A DNA stretch of 64,000 bases, taken from positions 22,156,001-22,220,000 of the forward strand of contig NC_060110.1 of assembly GCF_021155765.1 (NCBI RefSeq). The letters run 5' to 3'. Source of the stretch: Diprion similis (taxonomy: Eukaryota > Arthropoda > Insecta > Hymenoptera > Diprionidae). Positions 49,501-63,446 of this stretch are shown piece by piece. The notes beneath the pieces are model-generated. The model was not told where the DNA came from. It did not search any database and worked only from the letters and a program-made list of their open reading frames with translations. The first letter of the stretch is position 1. Every line of letters begins with the position of its first letter. The position numbers and the translations under genes were made by a program.

Positions 49501-52500
49501 TGTGCCTGGTCTCCTGCTCCAGGAAGTCCTCGTGGTCGAAGTAAGGTCGAGGCAGCATCCCCATTCCGGCTGACGGTGGATACTGGGGGCGGTAACGGTC
49601 CGTGTCTGACATCACTGACATCGAGTCTGGAAACGAAATTACCAGTAAGGGTTGGTATAGTGTGATGTTGGTGTTCATTTGAACGCAACTGTCGTTTTTA
49701 TTCAAAACAGGACGAGAAAATCTAAATGTGTATTCAGTGATGGTGAGGTTATTCAAGTGAACAGATTCCTTGATTTTTTACCAGTGATAGATGTATAGCT
49801 TGATATTAGATTGAGATTATGCTGACCAGTAAAGGTGGAGACGACGGTGAGATTCTCCTGGCTAAGTATCCTCAGAGGATGTTCTTCCTGATCGCTTTCG
49901 GGCAAGGGATTTTCACCCATGCAGAAGGCGATGTCTTCCTCGGTGACCTGAAGACAAGAGTCCTGCATTGGAACAGGCTCGAAGTCGTCAACCTCCACGA
50001 TCTCGAGTATTTCGTCCTCGGAGGAGAGCGAGTGTCGAGATGGAAGGACGACGTCCTTGTGCGAGAGGTTCAAACTTTCCATCGACACTTCCCTGCTGAC
50101 CCCGTTGCTGAGTGGTTCGATGAGCGGAAGAGGAGGAGGAACGATGATTTCCTCGTCATCGTCGTCGTCGTCCTGAAGGTCGATTTTGCCCCTCTCGAGA
50201 CAGTCCTCCATGACCGGACTGGCGGTGAGATCGAGGCCAGAATCGGTGTTGGATTTCACGTTGAGCAAGTTCAACTTCGCTCCGAGCTTGTCTGTGATAT
50301 CCTCGATATCGCCCATCTTTATACTCTCGCTGTCGACTATCGACGACTTGTCGTCCTCGTCGCAGGTCTTGAAGGTGGTCATTTCCTTGAACTGCGAGGA
50401 GGCGTGACCGGCAAGTTTCGGATCGATCCTCGGGGCGACGTGCTTCGTCCTCTGTATCTGGGAGGTCTGGTTCTCCACCCACTTTCTGATCATGCTTTTC
50501 TTGTGGCTGTCCATAAATCCATAGCTCGCAGGATGCTGGCCATGGGGTGGGGCGCCGGTCAACTGCATGGGTCCGTCTATCCAGGTCTCCCGTTTGTGGT
50601 GAGCCTCCTTAAGCATGTGCCTGGCCTCGGCGACCTTCGACTTCGATATCCTTGGACCATCGATCCACTGCTCGTCGGATCCACCGCTGGGCGCTGGTAC
50701 AGGGATCTTGCTGATCGGAGAGTCGGTCGCCTTGCCGGTCCCCGTCTTGACGGAGGGCCTCCTGGACGGACTGGCCTTCGGGGTAATACTGTGCGCTGGT
50801 GACGTCTGCTTGGAGGCCGTCTGGGTCAGGGCCTTGACCACCTTAGTCGTTTTGTGTGCGGGACTTCGCTCCTCCGGTATTCGGCTGGGCCTCTCGGCAG
50901 CTGATCCGCGGAGTACGCGGCCCATCGCGCAGCGGTTGTCGCCGGAATTCAGGCTCGGAATGTAAACCGGGGGGTGTTCGCCGTCGGTGGCGTCGTCGAC
51001 GCTGGGCCCGACGTAGATGACGGTGTCGGCCGAAAGGTCGCTCGAGCTGGGATCGCATTCGCTACTCTGCCGGGCAGCCTCCTCGCCGGAACTTCCGCCG
51101 CTTCCGTTACCCTGCGTCGCGCCACCGACGAACTTTATCTTCCTTCTCCGCATCCGGTGGATCCTCGAGGCCAACTGGACCGTCGTAAGAGTCTCGGTGT
51201 AGTGCTGAGCGTTCGGTGAGACGTGAGCTATCATCGCAGCGTGGCAAGTCAGTGAGCCCAAACACTCCTTGAGCAGCTGGGTGAGCTTGTGCTCCTTGTA
51301 GGGCAGGTGCTTCTGCCCATTGAATATCGCCAGGAGGATGTTGCCCAGGCCGGAAAGTGGTATTCCACCGGATGATTTTCCCCGGTCAGAGTTGCCCAGG
51401 TCCATCAGGTGCAATCTGCTCCGACCACCGGCCACTGAAACAATCAAGTCGTGACTTTTATTGGCGGAACAAGGAGTTCGATGAATCCCAGATTGCGTTC
51501 AGGTCTCTATAAAATTGATTTGCGGATGTGCCAGATGCGAGCGGTGAAGGTGCAGCGGAAGAAACAGAGATAAAGTGAGGACGAGGAGGAAATCGAGTTA
51601 AGATATGATTACACTTTTATTGGGTTCAACCGCGAGAGGAGTTACGATGATTGCAACTCGCGTTCAAGTTTCCTGGAGACGTGAAAGGAGTCTGTAATGG
51701 GCTTATTGGGTTATGGAAGTCTCCGCAAACGCGGTTCGTTCACTTCGCAGACAAAATTACCAAGGATCTCTGTTGTCGCTGCAGATATACGTAACTTGCA
51801 ACGGTTTATTTCCTCCAGCCGCTCAAGTTTCGCGCTGCAATAGAGCCGCACGTTGAAGCTTATGTAACCGAATGATATCATAGCTCACCTCCGCCTTTAC
51901 CAGCTACGCTGTACTGGTATACGTGAAGAGTGTAAAGCATGTGAGCGTCTCCCTCGTCACGTTGACGACCAGCTGCTGCAGCATCCAGGTAAAAAGCAGC
52001 CCTTTCCGCAGTCGGGGCTCTCAGCTCGCTGTGCTGCTGAAGCTGAAGGGTGCCGAAGAGAGGATCGTCCCTGAGGTAGACGGCTGGCGATTGCTCGGAA
52101 TCTGAAATCCGATTGAAGGGATGAAAAACCGAGTTGAGAGTCAAATCGGGGGCAAGGATCATACATCATTCTCGTGTATGGGTGAACTTTATCTTTGGGA
52201 TCCGATGGCGGGTGGAAAGGGAGAATAAAATGTTTTAGTGACGTTTAAATGGGGGTTATGTAAATACAGAGATAGGCGTCGGGGTCCAAGCAACAAAAGT
52301 GACAAACTTGGAGGCCTGGAGGCACGCGATGGTATAAGGCCTAACCTGCTACAACCGCGCGCGCGCTTCTGATAATAAACATTTTAGTACAGTCATTTGG
52401 TCAGAATAGGGAGGCAGAAAGTTGCAGCGAAATGGAAGGAAGAAAGGCAGGAAGGAAGGATCCTTATAACGTTTCACGATTACTGCCCTCCTCCAGGATC

Positions 52501-55500
52501 TGTACCGCTCTTTTGCCTTACATGTGAATATATATACGGTGTTCGCGAAATTTCCGCACACAAGATCATTTGTCAAGTAGTACCCTATAACATGCAAGTT
52601 TCATAAGCTCTGAAATTTCATTGTTTCGAAAACATTGTCACACTAATCAGATCGGACGAATATATAATATACAAGGCTATAAAAATCATAGAAAAACCAT
52701 TGATTTATATGGTTATTTTCAACCAATCCCTTCCTTAAGACTCTGTGAATTAAATGCGTCAGATCTTAATTTCTGAATCGAAGTGGATTAGGTGAGAATA
52801 TACTTTTACGACACTGGGTTATCTCTCCGGTGTCGTAATTGCACGTTCACTCGAAATTGTTACAACCCCTACAGCTGCATCGTGAGTAATAACAACTCAT
52901 TGTGTATTCAGGTGCGAATTTACCGTTTGTTTTACAACCCTGATCATATTTCACAACGATTCTATCTGCCACCTTTGCTACTGTCGGAACCTAGAGAAAA
53001 AAAAGTAAAAAGTCACTAACTCAAAGAAGGCTGAATTGCTCGGATGACTGATCAAAGGTTAAACGAAAGTTGGTGTAAGCTTTTTTTAATTAAACAATTT
53101 AGCGGGCAGGAATATAAGAGGGGATTAATAGTCGGGACGGGGAAAGAAGCTTCTATTATCTTACTCCTCTTCCGTCTAGATTCTTCTTTCGCGCGTGCAA
53201 AGTACGGCAGTTAGTGGCTTGAGAGTCCCGAGGGTGCAGAGACTGAAGGGTAGGAGTTGGTCGCAAAGCGGCTGCTCCTAGAGCAATATCCATGAGAGCA
53301 TAACTTGTATGGAAGATGAGCTAATATTATCAGCATCTGTGCGTTCTGCTGTTTGGGACCGACGAGACGCGGAACAAGGTGTGGTGTTCCAGAAAAGAAG
53401 CAAAGACGAAGAAGACATAAGAGGAGGGAGAATTCAGAAATAAAAGGTAAACTCTCGTGCTGTCTAAGGAAAGTCCACAACGGACGAATAATGAATGCGA
53501 CGACGTCTCGCACTTGACACGAGCTACAGTGTGCTGAATTTCTCAAAGTGTCAGTTGCAGCGCTGTTTTCGCAGGATGTATCACGTGTACATTCATGCAT
53601 AGCGCTGAAACTGACTGAGTGATTACGCGGTTTGATTAAACGATGCATTCACGGTGCCTGCGACGTACGTCACCGTGTATAATTTTGTTGTGAACCGTTT
53701 GTTGGTTTATTTAATTTTGCAAACACTTTCGACTCGCATTTTTGTGCGCAACTCGAATGCTCGACACGCAGCTGCGCTCGTGAACTCCATCCAGATCTCT
53801 AGATCCTAGGGGAGGAAACAGGGCTTCTTTAATTGCGAGCCAGCCTCGCAGCGTCTAACCAGAGAGTCCATAAAAGCGTGAGGAAACTGTCCCAAGGAAT
53901 TCACCCTGTAAGCTTTGGTCTCATTACACGTACAGTGCCCGATGCTCTAGCCTGTGGAAGAGTGCAGTAGCCGGGTAAAAATTACGCGCAGCGCACCTAT
54001 AATTTAGAAATAAAACGTAGGTATAATATATCGTGATTCCAGCCTGGAAAGTCGAGCGAATAAATAAAGGTCGGAAGTAAATGAAAAAACTCGCGGTGGT
54101 ATTCCCTCCTCCTTATAGTTATTCCTGTTCTTAGAGATCTTTTCCTCTCCCGGATTCCACCCTAAAAGTCATGTACTTCCGCTCCTAGTTTTCGGCTGCA
54201 GGGCGACGCGGTTCTTGGTGATTTATAAAATGTTTTTTATGCCGCGAAGCATATACCTGGCAGTCGTCTTTTCCGAGGCAAGATATATGCATTGTTCGCA
54301 TACCACGAGGGTATCTTGCGCGTTTAAATTCATGGGGGTAATTACGAATGCTTTCGCGTGTCTGCCGTGGAAACGGGTCGAAGTATATATAGCCGGCTCG
54401 ATTCTAGTCGTCCAAAAGAACGGCTTCACCATGCGACGGTTTGAAAAATGGCGACCGTCTCACTTCTGGCTTGTCAACCAACTTCAGCGCAGATATTAGA
54501 TTTTTCGCCCAAAAATAACGATTTTATCATTTAGTTACAAAAAAAAAAAAAAAAAAATTATGTTTGATTCTGAAAAAGTAGGATCACGGTCAAGAGAATA
54601 ACATATACTACAACATTGTCTTGGAATTTGAAATGAATTAGTTTGAACATGATTCCAAAAAAAAAAAAACCAAAAAAACTATGTAAATGAAACTCGATCT
54701 ACGAATTTTTTGAATAAAACAATCCCCAATAAAATGGAATAATTGTTCGTCAAATATGATTTCCGAAAATTCGCACACTTTTTCAGCCGCGTTATTTCAG
54801 CGTGTATATCTCCTCGAGAAGCTTGATTTCACCGAGGCGTTCTACTCGAGACTCTGGGCGCAGGACGAGGGCGAAGGAAATCAAGATGTAGGGGAAAGGA
54901 CCCTCGGTTTCCGAAAACCTTCTGCAACGAGTGCCCGGGAAAACTTTAAATAATTACCGCTAGGATTATCAAGTTTTCGGAATGAAAGAGAGAACGAGCT
55001 CGGAGATTTGACTTAAATCCAACTTCACTGTATACCCTCTCATCCCCGCTCCTTTTCTCTCCTTCCTTTGCTAGTTGAGAGAGGGTGATATGCCGAGGGG
55101 CGACCGGCTTCGCTATACCGACTAATTATTTAATAACCTGGAAAATTAATTGCATCGCTCTTTAATTAGTCCACTACCCTCACACCATCCACCGTCGACG
55201 GGCTTTCGTTCTGCACTTTTGAAGATGTCTTTTGCCCCATTCCGCTGCGCCCTCTTGTAGTCCCGTCAACTCCGGAATGGAGCCAAGGATGCGGGCTTGA
55301 ATCTTTTTCCGTTTAATGTTCTCGACAATGCTGATTACACTGGATACATGCTTACACTTAAAGTGGCTCGTGCAGCTGCTGACCTCTACAATCCAGAAAT
55401 TATAGCAGACTTTTGCGGAGGAGCGATTACTTACAATAACACTATCGATGTCCCCTTCTTAAACTGGAGGTGGGAAAGTGCAGATCAGAAAAGGGAGAAA

Positions 55501-58500
55501 GGGATTCCGGATGATACCTGGAGAGCTCGAGTGCCGTATGTCTCGATTTGTGCTGGTTCTGGAGCAACATTTGCATGCAGATATTATGGGATCCTCTAGG
55601 CACTCCGTATGGGAAACTTCGCGAGTAGACGGCGGCATCGCATTCCGTTAAATCGCCCATAAAAGATACTTTCCTGCTCTCAGAAAGGAGGATATCGATG
55701 TCATTGAAAAGGAGATCGTCGTTGCTCTCGTGTCGCCCTTGCAAAAGTCGTAATGAACAGATTTCGGAGACGTTTATAATCGCGTGGCGTTTTGGACTTT
55801 GAAGAAGTCAGCTGTCCTGTCCTCGAAACTACAGATATGCTGTTATTTTTCCTACCCGTTACACCGTGTGGCAGGCTAGCTTATAGACATTCGTAAGCCC
55901 CAAAAGGGACCCATAAGAAGCTTTAAAGGATATCATATGCGTTTTATTCCCCGCCATTTCGTAAAATTGAACCCGTATGCGAAATGGCACTTAGTGGTCG
56001 GCGCACCGACTGCATAGCAATATATTTTGCTCACGGTTCGGTTGGCCGGACGTCGTCTGAAAGCATGCACACAATAAAATGCATCCGAGTATGCAAATTT
56101 CTCTGAGGAGATTTCCTTCCTCCTTCCAGACGAATCGGCCAAACACCAAGCTACAAGTTCCACGATTGAAAGGAACAAACTGATTTTTAACGAGTGCGTA
56201 ACAAAGGTTTTGCAAACAGAATTAATTAATTGATAACACGAAGGATGCGGTGAAACAAGCCATGCTTATTTTTTAATATAATAATCGCGTAAATTCCACA
56301 GCTCTAGTCACATCTGCAGAGTTTTACGAGGGGTTCCTGCGGCAGTAAGGAACAAGAACGAGATGATCTCTACCAAAAGTTGACTCAAACTCCTGCACGA
56401 GATTCCGTCCCGCTATATCACGAGAAATTAACCCCAAACCCTGCCTGCCTGCCACCTAGAAACGTTTCAGAGTGTTATTGCCAAGTTTACGGGACTTGGG
56501 TGAACTAATGAAAGCCTTCTCCAACAATTATTGCAAACTGTGACAAAAGGTGGGTGTAATTCGTCAGGCGGTGGAAGATGTTCGAGGGATCAACGCAGGA
56601 ATGAAACCAATAACGCTGAGAATGGAAAAAAAAAAAAAAAACGAAACAATAATAATAGTGATAATAGTAAAAGTAAAGTGTAGTGTAAGTCCGGCGGCCA
56701 TCAAAGGCGATTCCTGAGGCCCTCCGCAAGGGCTTACTGATTGTTGAAAGGGTCGTCTAAGAGAGTGCAGGGGAGAGTCCATGAATTGCAGGGGGATCTT
56801 TTAAACGAAAATCGCTTCCACCCCTTTTAACCCATTTATACGTTACGGGAAACAATAATTAGTGGAAAATTACAGTCAAACTTTCTCGTCATTTGACGAA
56901 AGGGGTTCCGATTTCGCCGTCTCGGCTCGAAATAATGCGTCTCGGTATAATCACTTAGATTAATTAAACCGAATTGCATGGTGCGAAGAGGGAGTAACTC
57001 TCCGTGCGATGCTTCACAATGCGCGAATTGCACACCGAGTTCCTTGTTCGCCTTGCTTTCACCTTTCTGCAGTTTCTGCATCCGCGATGTTTCGTATTTA
57101 CACGTTCCGTACCGCGTCTTCCTTCAACTATTTACCGCTATTAAACTGCGTTAGATAAGTTTGGGTAACTTTGTTTATTGCGAAGATTTTTTCTTTTTTA
57201 TTTTCTTTTTCATTCTTCTACTTCTCTTTTTTCATGGTAAATTCTTACAGAGAGTTTTTAATTTTCTGCCGTCTTATAGCTACCGCGAAACTTTATAGTC
57301 TCGTGAGATTTTTATCGCAAAGAATTAAGATTGAAAGAATTTTCCATCTATTTAATAATAAGAACCGCTTGTCGGTGTAGCTCAAAAGTTTCAAACAAAT
57401 GAAGAAGGTACGGCTACTTTACTTTGCGAATAAAAATATAAGAAAAAAAAATAAATAAAAAAAAAAAAATAATAAAAACGCATAAAGAAAAGAGAGAACA
57501 AAGGAGAGAAAAAAACCACGAAGAGAGAAAATAAGAAAAAAGATAACCGTCAAGTTCTCTTATTAGAATTCAGATTGCTCATTAAAATCACGAGCAGCTT
57601 GTGCGGTTATCGGATACTTTATCATACCTAAGCGATGTGTAAAAACTGCAAGTAGGTATCAGCAAGAAAAATTTTCCGCAAACATGAATCAGGCACAAAA
57701 AAAGTTATTAATTGATTACTCGAAGATCTTCTGCCCAGACAGCGCGAAATTCAGAACTCTACGATGAAACAATAAGAGGAAAAAATTACGAGTATATAGT
57801 CTCGACTTACCATTCGCATGTGCGGCTAGAAGATCTCTGATCTGCTGCTGTCCAGCTGTCAATTCGACGCAGCTTACGCGGACGCTAAATCTGGCTCCAG
57901 TCCTTTGACGCTGTTCGGAAATTCCACGAAATAGCCAAGCGATAGCGCAGGGAATAGCTCCGAGGGTGTGTCCAGCCTCCGGGGTTCCGAGCATGGTGTG
58001 AGACTTGCCTGTAAAAAGAAGAATCAGAGGTGATTCCGAGCTTTCGCCTTGTAATAAATTGCGGCCGGAGAGGGAGAAACAAAAAAGAAAAAAATCTGAT
58101 CAAGGGTGATTCGAACGACATTTGAGGGATGGATAGACCTGACAAATGATCGCAGCTTTCCAAACGCCGAAGGGGGAACGACTTGCGCAAGCGGTTGCAG
58201 ATTGATTCTCTACGTCTAGACTCGTCGATGGCTGAGCTTTTGACTCTCGGTGAAAAGCCGCTCCGCAAACCGGCGCCGTCAACGCGATCCTGAATCAATT
58301 GACACCCAGGCGCTATTTCGGTCACTCAATATCGGTTGAAACAGTGGTTGAACCACTAGCTGACAAATCGCACCCCGCTAAACAGAGTCGCGTGTATTGC
58401 GGGTAACGCGGTGAACTGCGGTCGCAAACCAAACGTCATCATCGCCATTTCAAACGTCAGGTTTAATCGAAATCATCGAGTCGACGATCCGATTCGTTTG

Positions 58501-61500
58501 ATTAATGCGGTTGTCACTTGACCCCGTCCGTCGAATCTCTTTGCGTCCATGCAGTCTGCGGTGACTGTCGTAACGAATCACATACTCGATGGACAAATTA
58601 AATGTTTCGGGCAATCTTTGTGACCCTTTATTGCAGGCGACACAGTCCAGACTTTGGAGATTCCAGATTTTAGGTATAACGTCCTACGATGACCATCCAC
58701 CCCATTGAGTACCCCCAATAGTTTGATGGTACAAGTGATTCCTTCCAAATTTTAACATCAATTGCTAACTCGATTCGGGATCAGTCACATCGTCGTCAAA
58801 GGAATAGGATTTCCTTCCAAAATCCTTCTGGTAGCTGGTTACCTCAATTTCCATTCGTAGTCGGCAGTCAGCTTCGTCGGTAAACACGTGGCGTGGGTAA
58901 GAGGGTAGGGGGTAATTAGCAACACACTACAAAGTACAAACGCCATCATTGTCGTGTGCCCCGTTCCATCGTTCCATCGTTCCCCAGTTCCCCGGTCGTC
59001 CCTGCACTGCTTTACCGGGCCGAGGGCTGTGTTCTATATTTCCTGTGTGACAAATCCCGTTGCTTTGAATGCGGGATTCGCGGTGCTGATGGTGCCTACC
59101 CGCAAGCTTCATTTGAGACTCCATTTGACAGATTGGCGTGCTTTGATTACCTCTAATCCCTGGTTTTTTCCTGTCTTTCCTCTTCGCTGGTAGCGGGGAC
59201 TGGAGCAAGGACGCGTGGCGGTTTGGTGCTTGCGGAAGCTTGGATCAAAAGCGCGTTTTTACAATATCTGTGAAGAGATCGCGGAGTCCGGAATTTGCTG
59301 TGAGCGAGCGCATAGTGACGTCGCGTTTTCATATTCCTACAAGAAAATTGACGGATCAAACGTCGACGCGATTGATTTGCCGGGTGAAACGGGATTAATT
59401 CAAGCACCTGTGGGTGTGAAATGATCGCGCCTATATCCAATTATACGCGAGACATCCATCGCCCCGTAAGACCGATCTAAGTTATTACCAAGAGTTAATA
59501 CAGTCCCAAGAGTCTTGCTGGCTCCCCATTTACCTCTGCATGGGTGTGCGCAAAATGTCGCCCAGACCAAGCTTCGGCTCTTGACAGACGAGATTTCGTC
59601 GTAAATCTTCGACCCGGGTTAACAGCTGATAAGTGATACTCTCAACGACGCGGCCTGCGGGGAGCGAACTTGGCGCAATTAGCGCGAGTTAATAAACAGC
59701 CGTTCATTAATTTATACCTAATTTACTCCTCAAATACGGGCTGCCAAGACCATCCGACGTATTACACTGTTTCAGGGATCTGAAAGGGAAAATAGACTCT
59801 GTTCCAGATTCGTAGCTGGATGGATTTACGCCAGAATCCGGGGTGTCTCGTGATAATATGTAATTATATTTTCATTTTTTTTTTTTTTGTTTTCTTTGTT
59901 TATTTTTTTTTAATACTGAAACTGAAAAAAAATTACAAAGTATCGACGGAATCAATTGAGCGAATAATTTTTCTAATATTAGGTGAATTTACTTTCAATT
60001 GCGGTAAAAAAAAACTCGGAGCTGTGAATTAAAGTTTTGTATTAAATAACGTTTAAGGTAAATATAGGTAGATGTTGTATAAACCTGTCTGAGGAATACT
60101 ATAATTTTCTTTCAGCGAAATTAAAACTTTATATTTATCTCGCGGATGATACCGGCGTAGAATTCTACGTTTTCTAATTAAATAATAACGTAATTTACGG
60201 TATTACATTAAGACAATTAAATATCGTTTAAGATTCAGCTGCGGGCTGAGTTTTCATTATTTTCCCTCGTTGGTTATCTCACTCTCTCTCTCTCTCGCTC
60301 TCTCTCTCTCTATCTCTTCACGTCTACCGCTTTTCATCTTCGGGGCAGCAGCCCCCTTCCATTTCTCTCTCGACTCGAGCTTGATTCGTCCTTTCTTCCT
60401 TCTTCTGCTGCTCCTTCTTCTTCTTATTCTTTATTTTTATGATTCTTTTTTATTTTCCATCTCCCTCCACGATACCATCTACTGTTTTACGATTTTAATA
60501 ACCGAAAGCTGCTTTTCTTTTGCCGCGGTAATGAAATATCTCTGCTGCACAGCATCAATCGCCGCGCATTTTTCTCCCCGATCGTATACCGGAGCTTATG
60601 TACACACACCAAAGTTATTCGTCAATCAGAATGTGGCTGCATATATTTAACCCAGCAACAGAAAATCAACGTAGTCACGTGCACTCACATTTATTAGTAA
60701 CTCTGCCCTCCCCCGTTATTGGTATACACAAAATTCACGAGGACCGATTCCGCCAGCAGCAATTCGAGGATCGAGTTTTCCCCGATATTTGATTACTTGA
60801 GTAAATATAATAACTCGTTTGAGGAGGGCTGCGCGCAAGGAGCTTCAAAGTCACTCTCTCTATACTCGGGGAATAAACACGATGTGAAATTATTAATTTA
60901 TGTTCCATACTGAGTTATCGCAGTATCGGTAATTAATGACGATTACTCGATGATGAGTACGAGTGCCAGGGTGACGACCCAATTCTGCCATATTCGTCTC
61001 GTTTGCAAACACCCGAGGTTCCTGCAAAGGCCGCATACATTTCTCGCAAACACGTTCTCTGGCTTGATACTGTGTATCGACTTGATCCTGTTATCTTTGC
61101 GTCACAGGGATCCTGAAACAACGCGATTATCCTTGTTTTTGTACAACGGACCAGCGCTACTGAAACACCGGTTGCAGTTCGAGTTAAGATTACAACTCGA
61201 GAACGCTCTGGTTGAATTTTTTCTCCACAAAATTACACCCAACGACTTTGGAACTCGGAAATTTGAAGAAACTTGTTGATTTGCTATGAACGAATGGAAT
61301 CCAAATGTGGATACGAATTCAAGTTTGACAATAAATCGATAGTTTGTAATAACTCGACGTAATACGAAAGTAGAAAGCACAGTTTCGTATAGTTGACTCC
61401 CGAACTGAGATTCTGCGTGAAGCCGAATTTTCTCATCTACATTGCAAACGCGGCGCAAATTCGGAGAGGAATTGTTAGAAGCGTCAGGTGAAACTGGGTC

Positions 61501-63446
61501 AATATCAAATAAAATAACAATCCTCTGACGGATCAGTTGGATAATGAAAGTCCCAAACAAAGAGAATCAATCCGAAACGAAACGAAGTGCGTTCAGCCGA
61601 CACGTGAGGGGTGGAATTTTACAACCAGGGTTGAAACGCGTCCTGTATACACGGTGTAAACACGGAACACATACGTCCCTAATGGAATTGAACCATTCTC
61701 TCGACGTGACTGCAATTATCGTGTAAGGAACAGGTTGCTCTGCAGCACGCGAGGCGACAAGGAGAACCAAGCAATGTCGTTTCAGGGGGGATGAAAACAG
61801 GCAGTTAAAATGCCGCCGTTTTCGGTGAAAATCTTCATCGACTGCGCGGCGGGTAGATTTCGTCCTTCGCCCAGAGTTAGGAAAGGAATTTTTCCATAGA
61901 ATCTGCAGAATTAACCAGACGTTTTTAGCGAGTCATGAAAGCTCCTCTTTTTCGAAACTGTTTCTTTTCCTAAATCGACTCGACGTGCAATCGAGGAGAG
62001 AATTAACCGAAATATTCCACCCCTTGTCCTCAGGATTTTCGTAACTATTTTCCTCGTCTAGGGCTAACTTCCGGGTGAGCAGAACGAAGGACTTTTTTCA
62101 TCAAGAAATAACAAGTCATGGAGGAGTGAGTAAAGGATCAAAGTTTTCTAATAAAGAGCCGGTCTGATCTGAACAGAGGAAATCGGGTGAAAACGAACGC
62201 TGCATAATTTCTCGTGCTGCACGCGCCGCGATGCCGGCTGATTATTGAATTGGTAAAACTGGCGGAAAAGTTCCGTGAAGAGAGATCTACTGATCGAATT
62301 GTTCCAAGGGTCTCGGAATGACGAGTGAAGCTCGATTTGCGGCGCTCTGACATCCGGCTTAGTTTACGAAACGGGCGAAAATCTCGGCACGGAAGGGGGA
62401 TGAACTCTTCCTCGAGGATCAACATCCGCACCCCCATACTCTGTTTCATTTCCGCTGTATAAGGAACAGATATGTTCTCAGCGGCAGTGGAATATCGTCG
62501 AAGCCACGCTTTGCACCCTTGGCTCAGGATTCTTACACCCTTTTTACGGCTTCCCGTTCCTCGTTTTCAACCCCCGCCACTTCTTCTTCGTCTTCGTCTT
62601 CTTCTTCTTTGCTTTCCTTATTCCCGCCGTTCCACCTCCCCTACAGCACTCGCATAATCATCCATTTACATGCAAACTCGATATCACTACTTAAAATGTA
62701 AAACAACCTAGCAATGCATTTTGCCACCGTCGTTCGCGCCATTTAGATGCGCCAACGTCTGCGCGGCAAAACAGCGGACAATCGGGCTGCTGAAATGGCG
62801 ATCATCTCTTCACCGTCAACTATAAAAACTCGGCTCCAGCCCGCTGTTCAATTGCTGATTGGAAACAGCGAACAGAGACAATTATCTATAAGAAAACGCA
62901 GATTGATCCATTCTCCACGGAGCTTCAGGACCTTCGACTGAAGCTTTTGCTCGATTTTCTCCCTCCTTCTTCCCCGATTCCATCTTTCTTCTCAGTGTCA
63001 GATAATGCGACCTTTCCTACGAAAGTCGAGCACCGATGATAGTCGGAAAGCTTTCATCAGTCTATGCGGGACTGGGTTCGATGCCCTCCTAGACAAAACG
63101 CCATTGTTACCTCGCTAAGCTCGCCCAGACGGAGAGGAGATAATTACATAAATGAACAACTCGGAAATTTGCTCGCGATTTTGCAGCCCACCCATCGTTA
63201 TATACGTAGTTATCTTTTATTTTCTTTCTCCCTCTTCGTCTTCGGTTCACCCACTTCCGCCTTGAGGATTCTCGGCGTTGGATAGGCGAGGCGAATTTAT
63301 TCGTAGACTTTGATCTCAGATCGTATCGATCCTTCGAAATAATTTTACTCACCGAGACCAGCGTGACCGAAACAGAAGAGGCATCCGTCGGTACCGTTAA
63401 TCACCGCATGGATCACATCCGTCAATGCACTTGAGCAGATCTCAGT
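46591..63446 (-). CDS. KIF26: KIF26-family atypical kinesin, 5' end outside window
   Basis: Nine exons on the minus strand: 63446-63353, 58008-57811, 52101-51889, 51434-49782, 49626-49378, 48906-48451, 48285-48007, 47414-47151 and 46778-46591 (TAA), giving 1197 residues, all in frame. The part of the motor present starts at [20 protein letters not shown] and includes the nucleotide loop GHAGLGKSHTM. Family blocks follow: [79 protein letters not shown] and [14 protein letters not shown]. The switch II motif reads DLGNSD in place of DLAGSE. After the motor come a large disordered exon with two WIDGP motifs and an acidic run, an [13 protein letters not shown] block, and a C-terminal coiled segment ([32 protein letters not shown]) that is typical of KIF26/VAB-8. 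The family is non-motile or weakly motile and acts in signalling and cell migration. Upstream exons lie beyond 64000. Confidence 0.94.
52102..57810 (-). other. KIF26 intron within the motor domain (5.7 kb)
   Basis: Lies between the exons encoding LLAAHAN and [10 protein letters not shown]. It holds several homopolymer runs (poly(A) at about 54539-54557, 54659-54669, 56627-56641 and 57440-57472). No exon, RNA gene or transposon with defined ends was found; short open frames here have no recognisable family. Confidence 0.6.
58009..63352 (-). other. KIF26 intron splitting the nucleotide-binding loop (5.3 kb)
   Basis: Falls between GHAGL and GKSHTM, inside the P-loop. It contains a (TC)n run at about 60279-60317 and CTT-rich runs at about 60403-60432 and 62581-62615. 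No nested gene was recognised. Confidence 0.6.
60279..60317. repeat. (TC)n microsatellite
   Basis: CT dinucleotide run with GC and TA interruptions inside a KIF26 intron. Confidence 0.9.

Noticed and set aside
49819-50802. A 327-residue open frame on the plus strand
   Set aside because: It lies wholly antisense to the large KIF26 exon 51434-49782, which has clear family homology. Its composition (Val/Leu/Arg/Asp-rich) is that of a shadow frame.
55297-55599. A 100-codon open frame in a KIF26 intron
   Set aside because: No start context, splice sites or family resemblance; it is probably chance.
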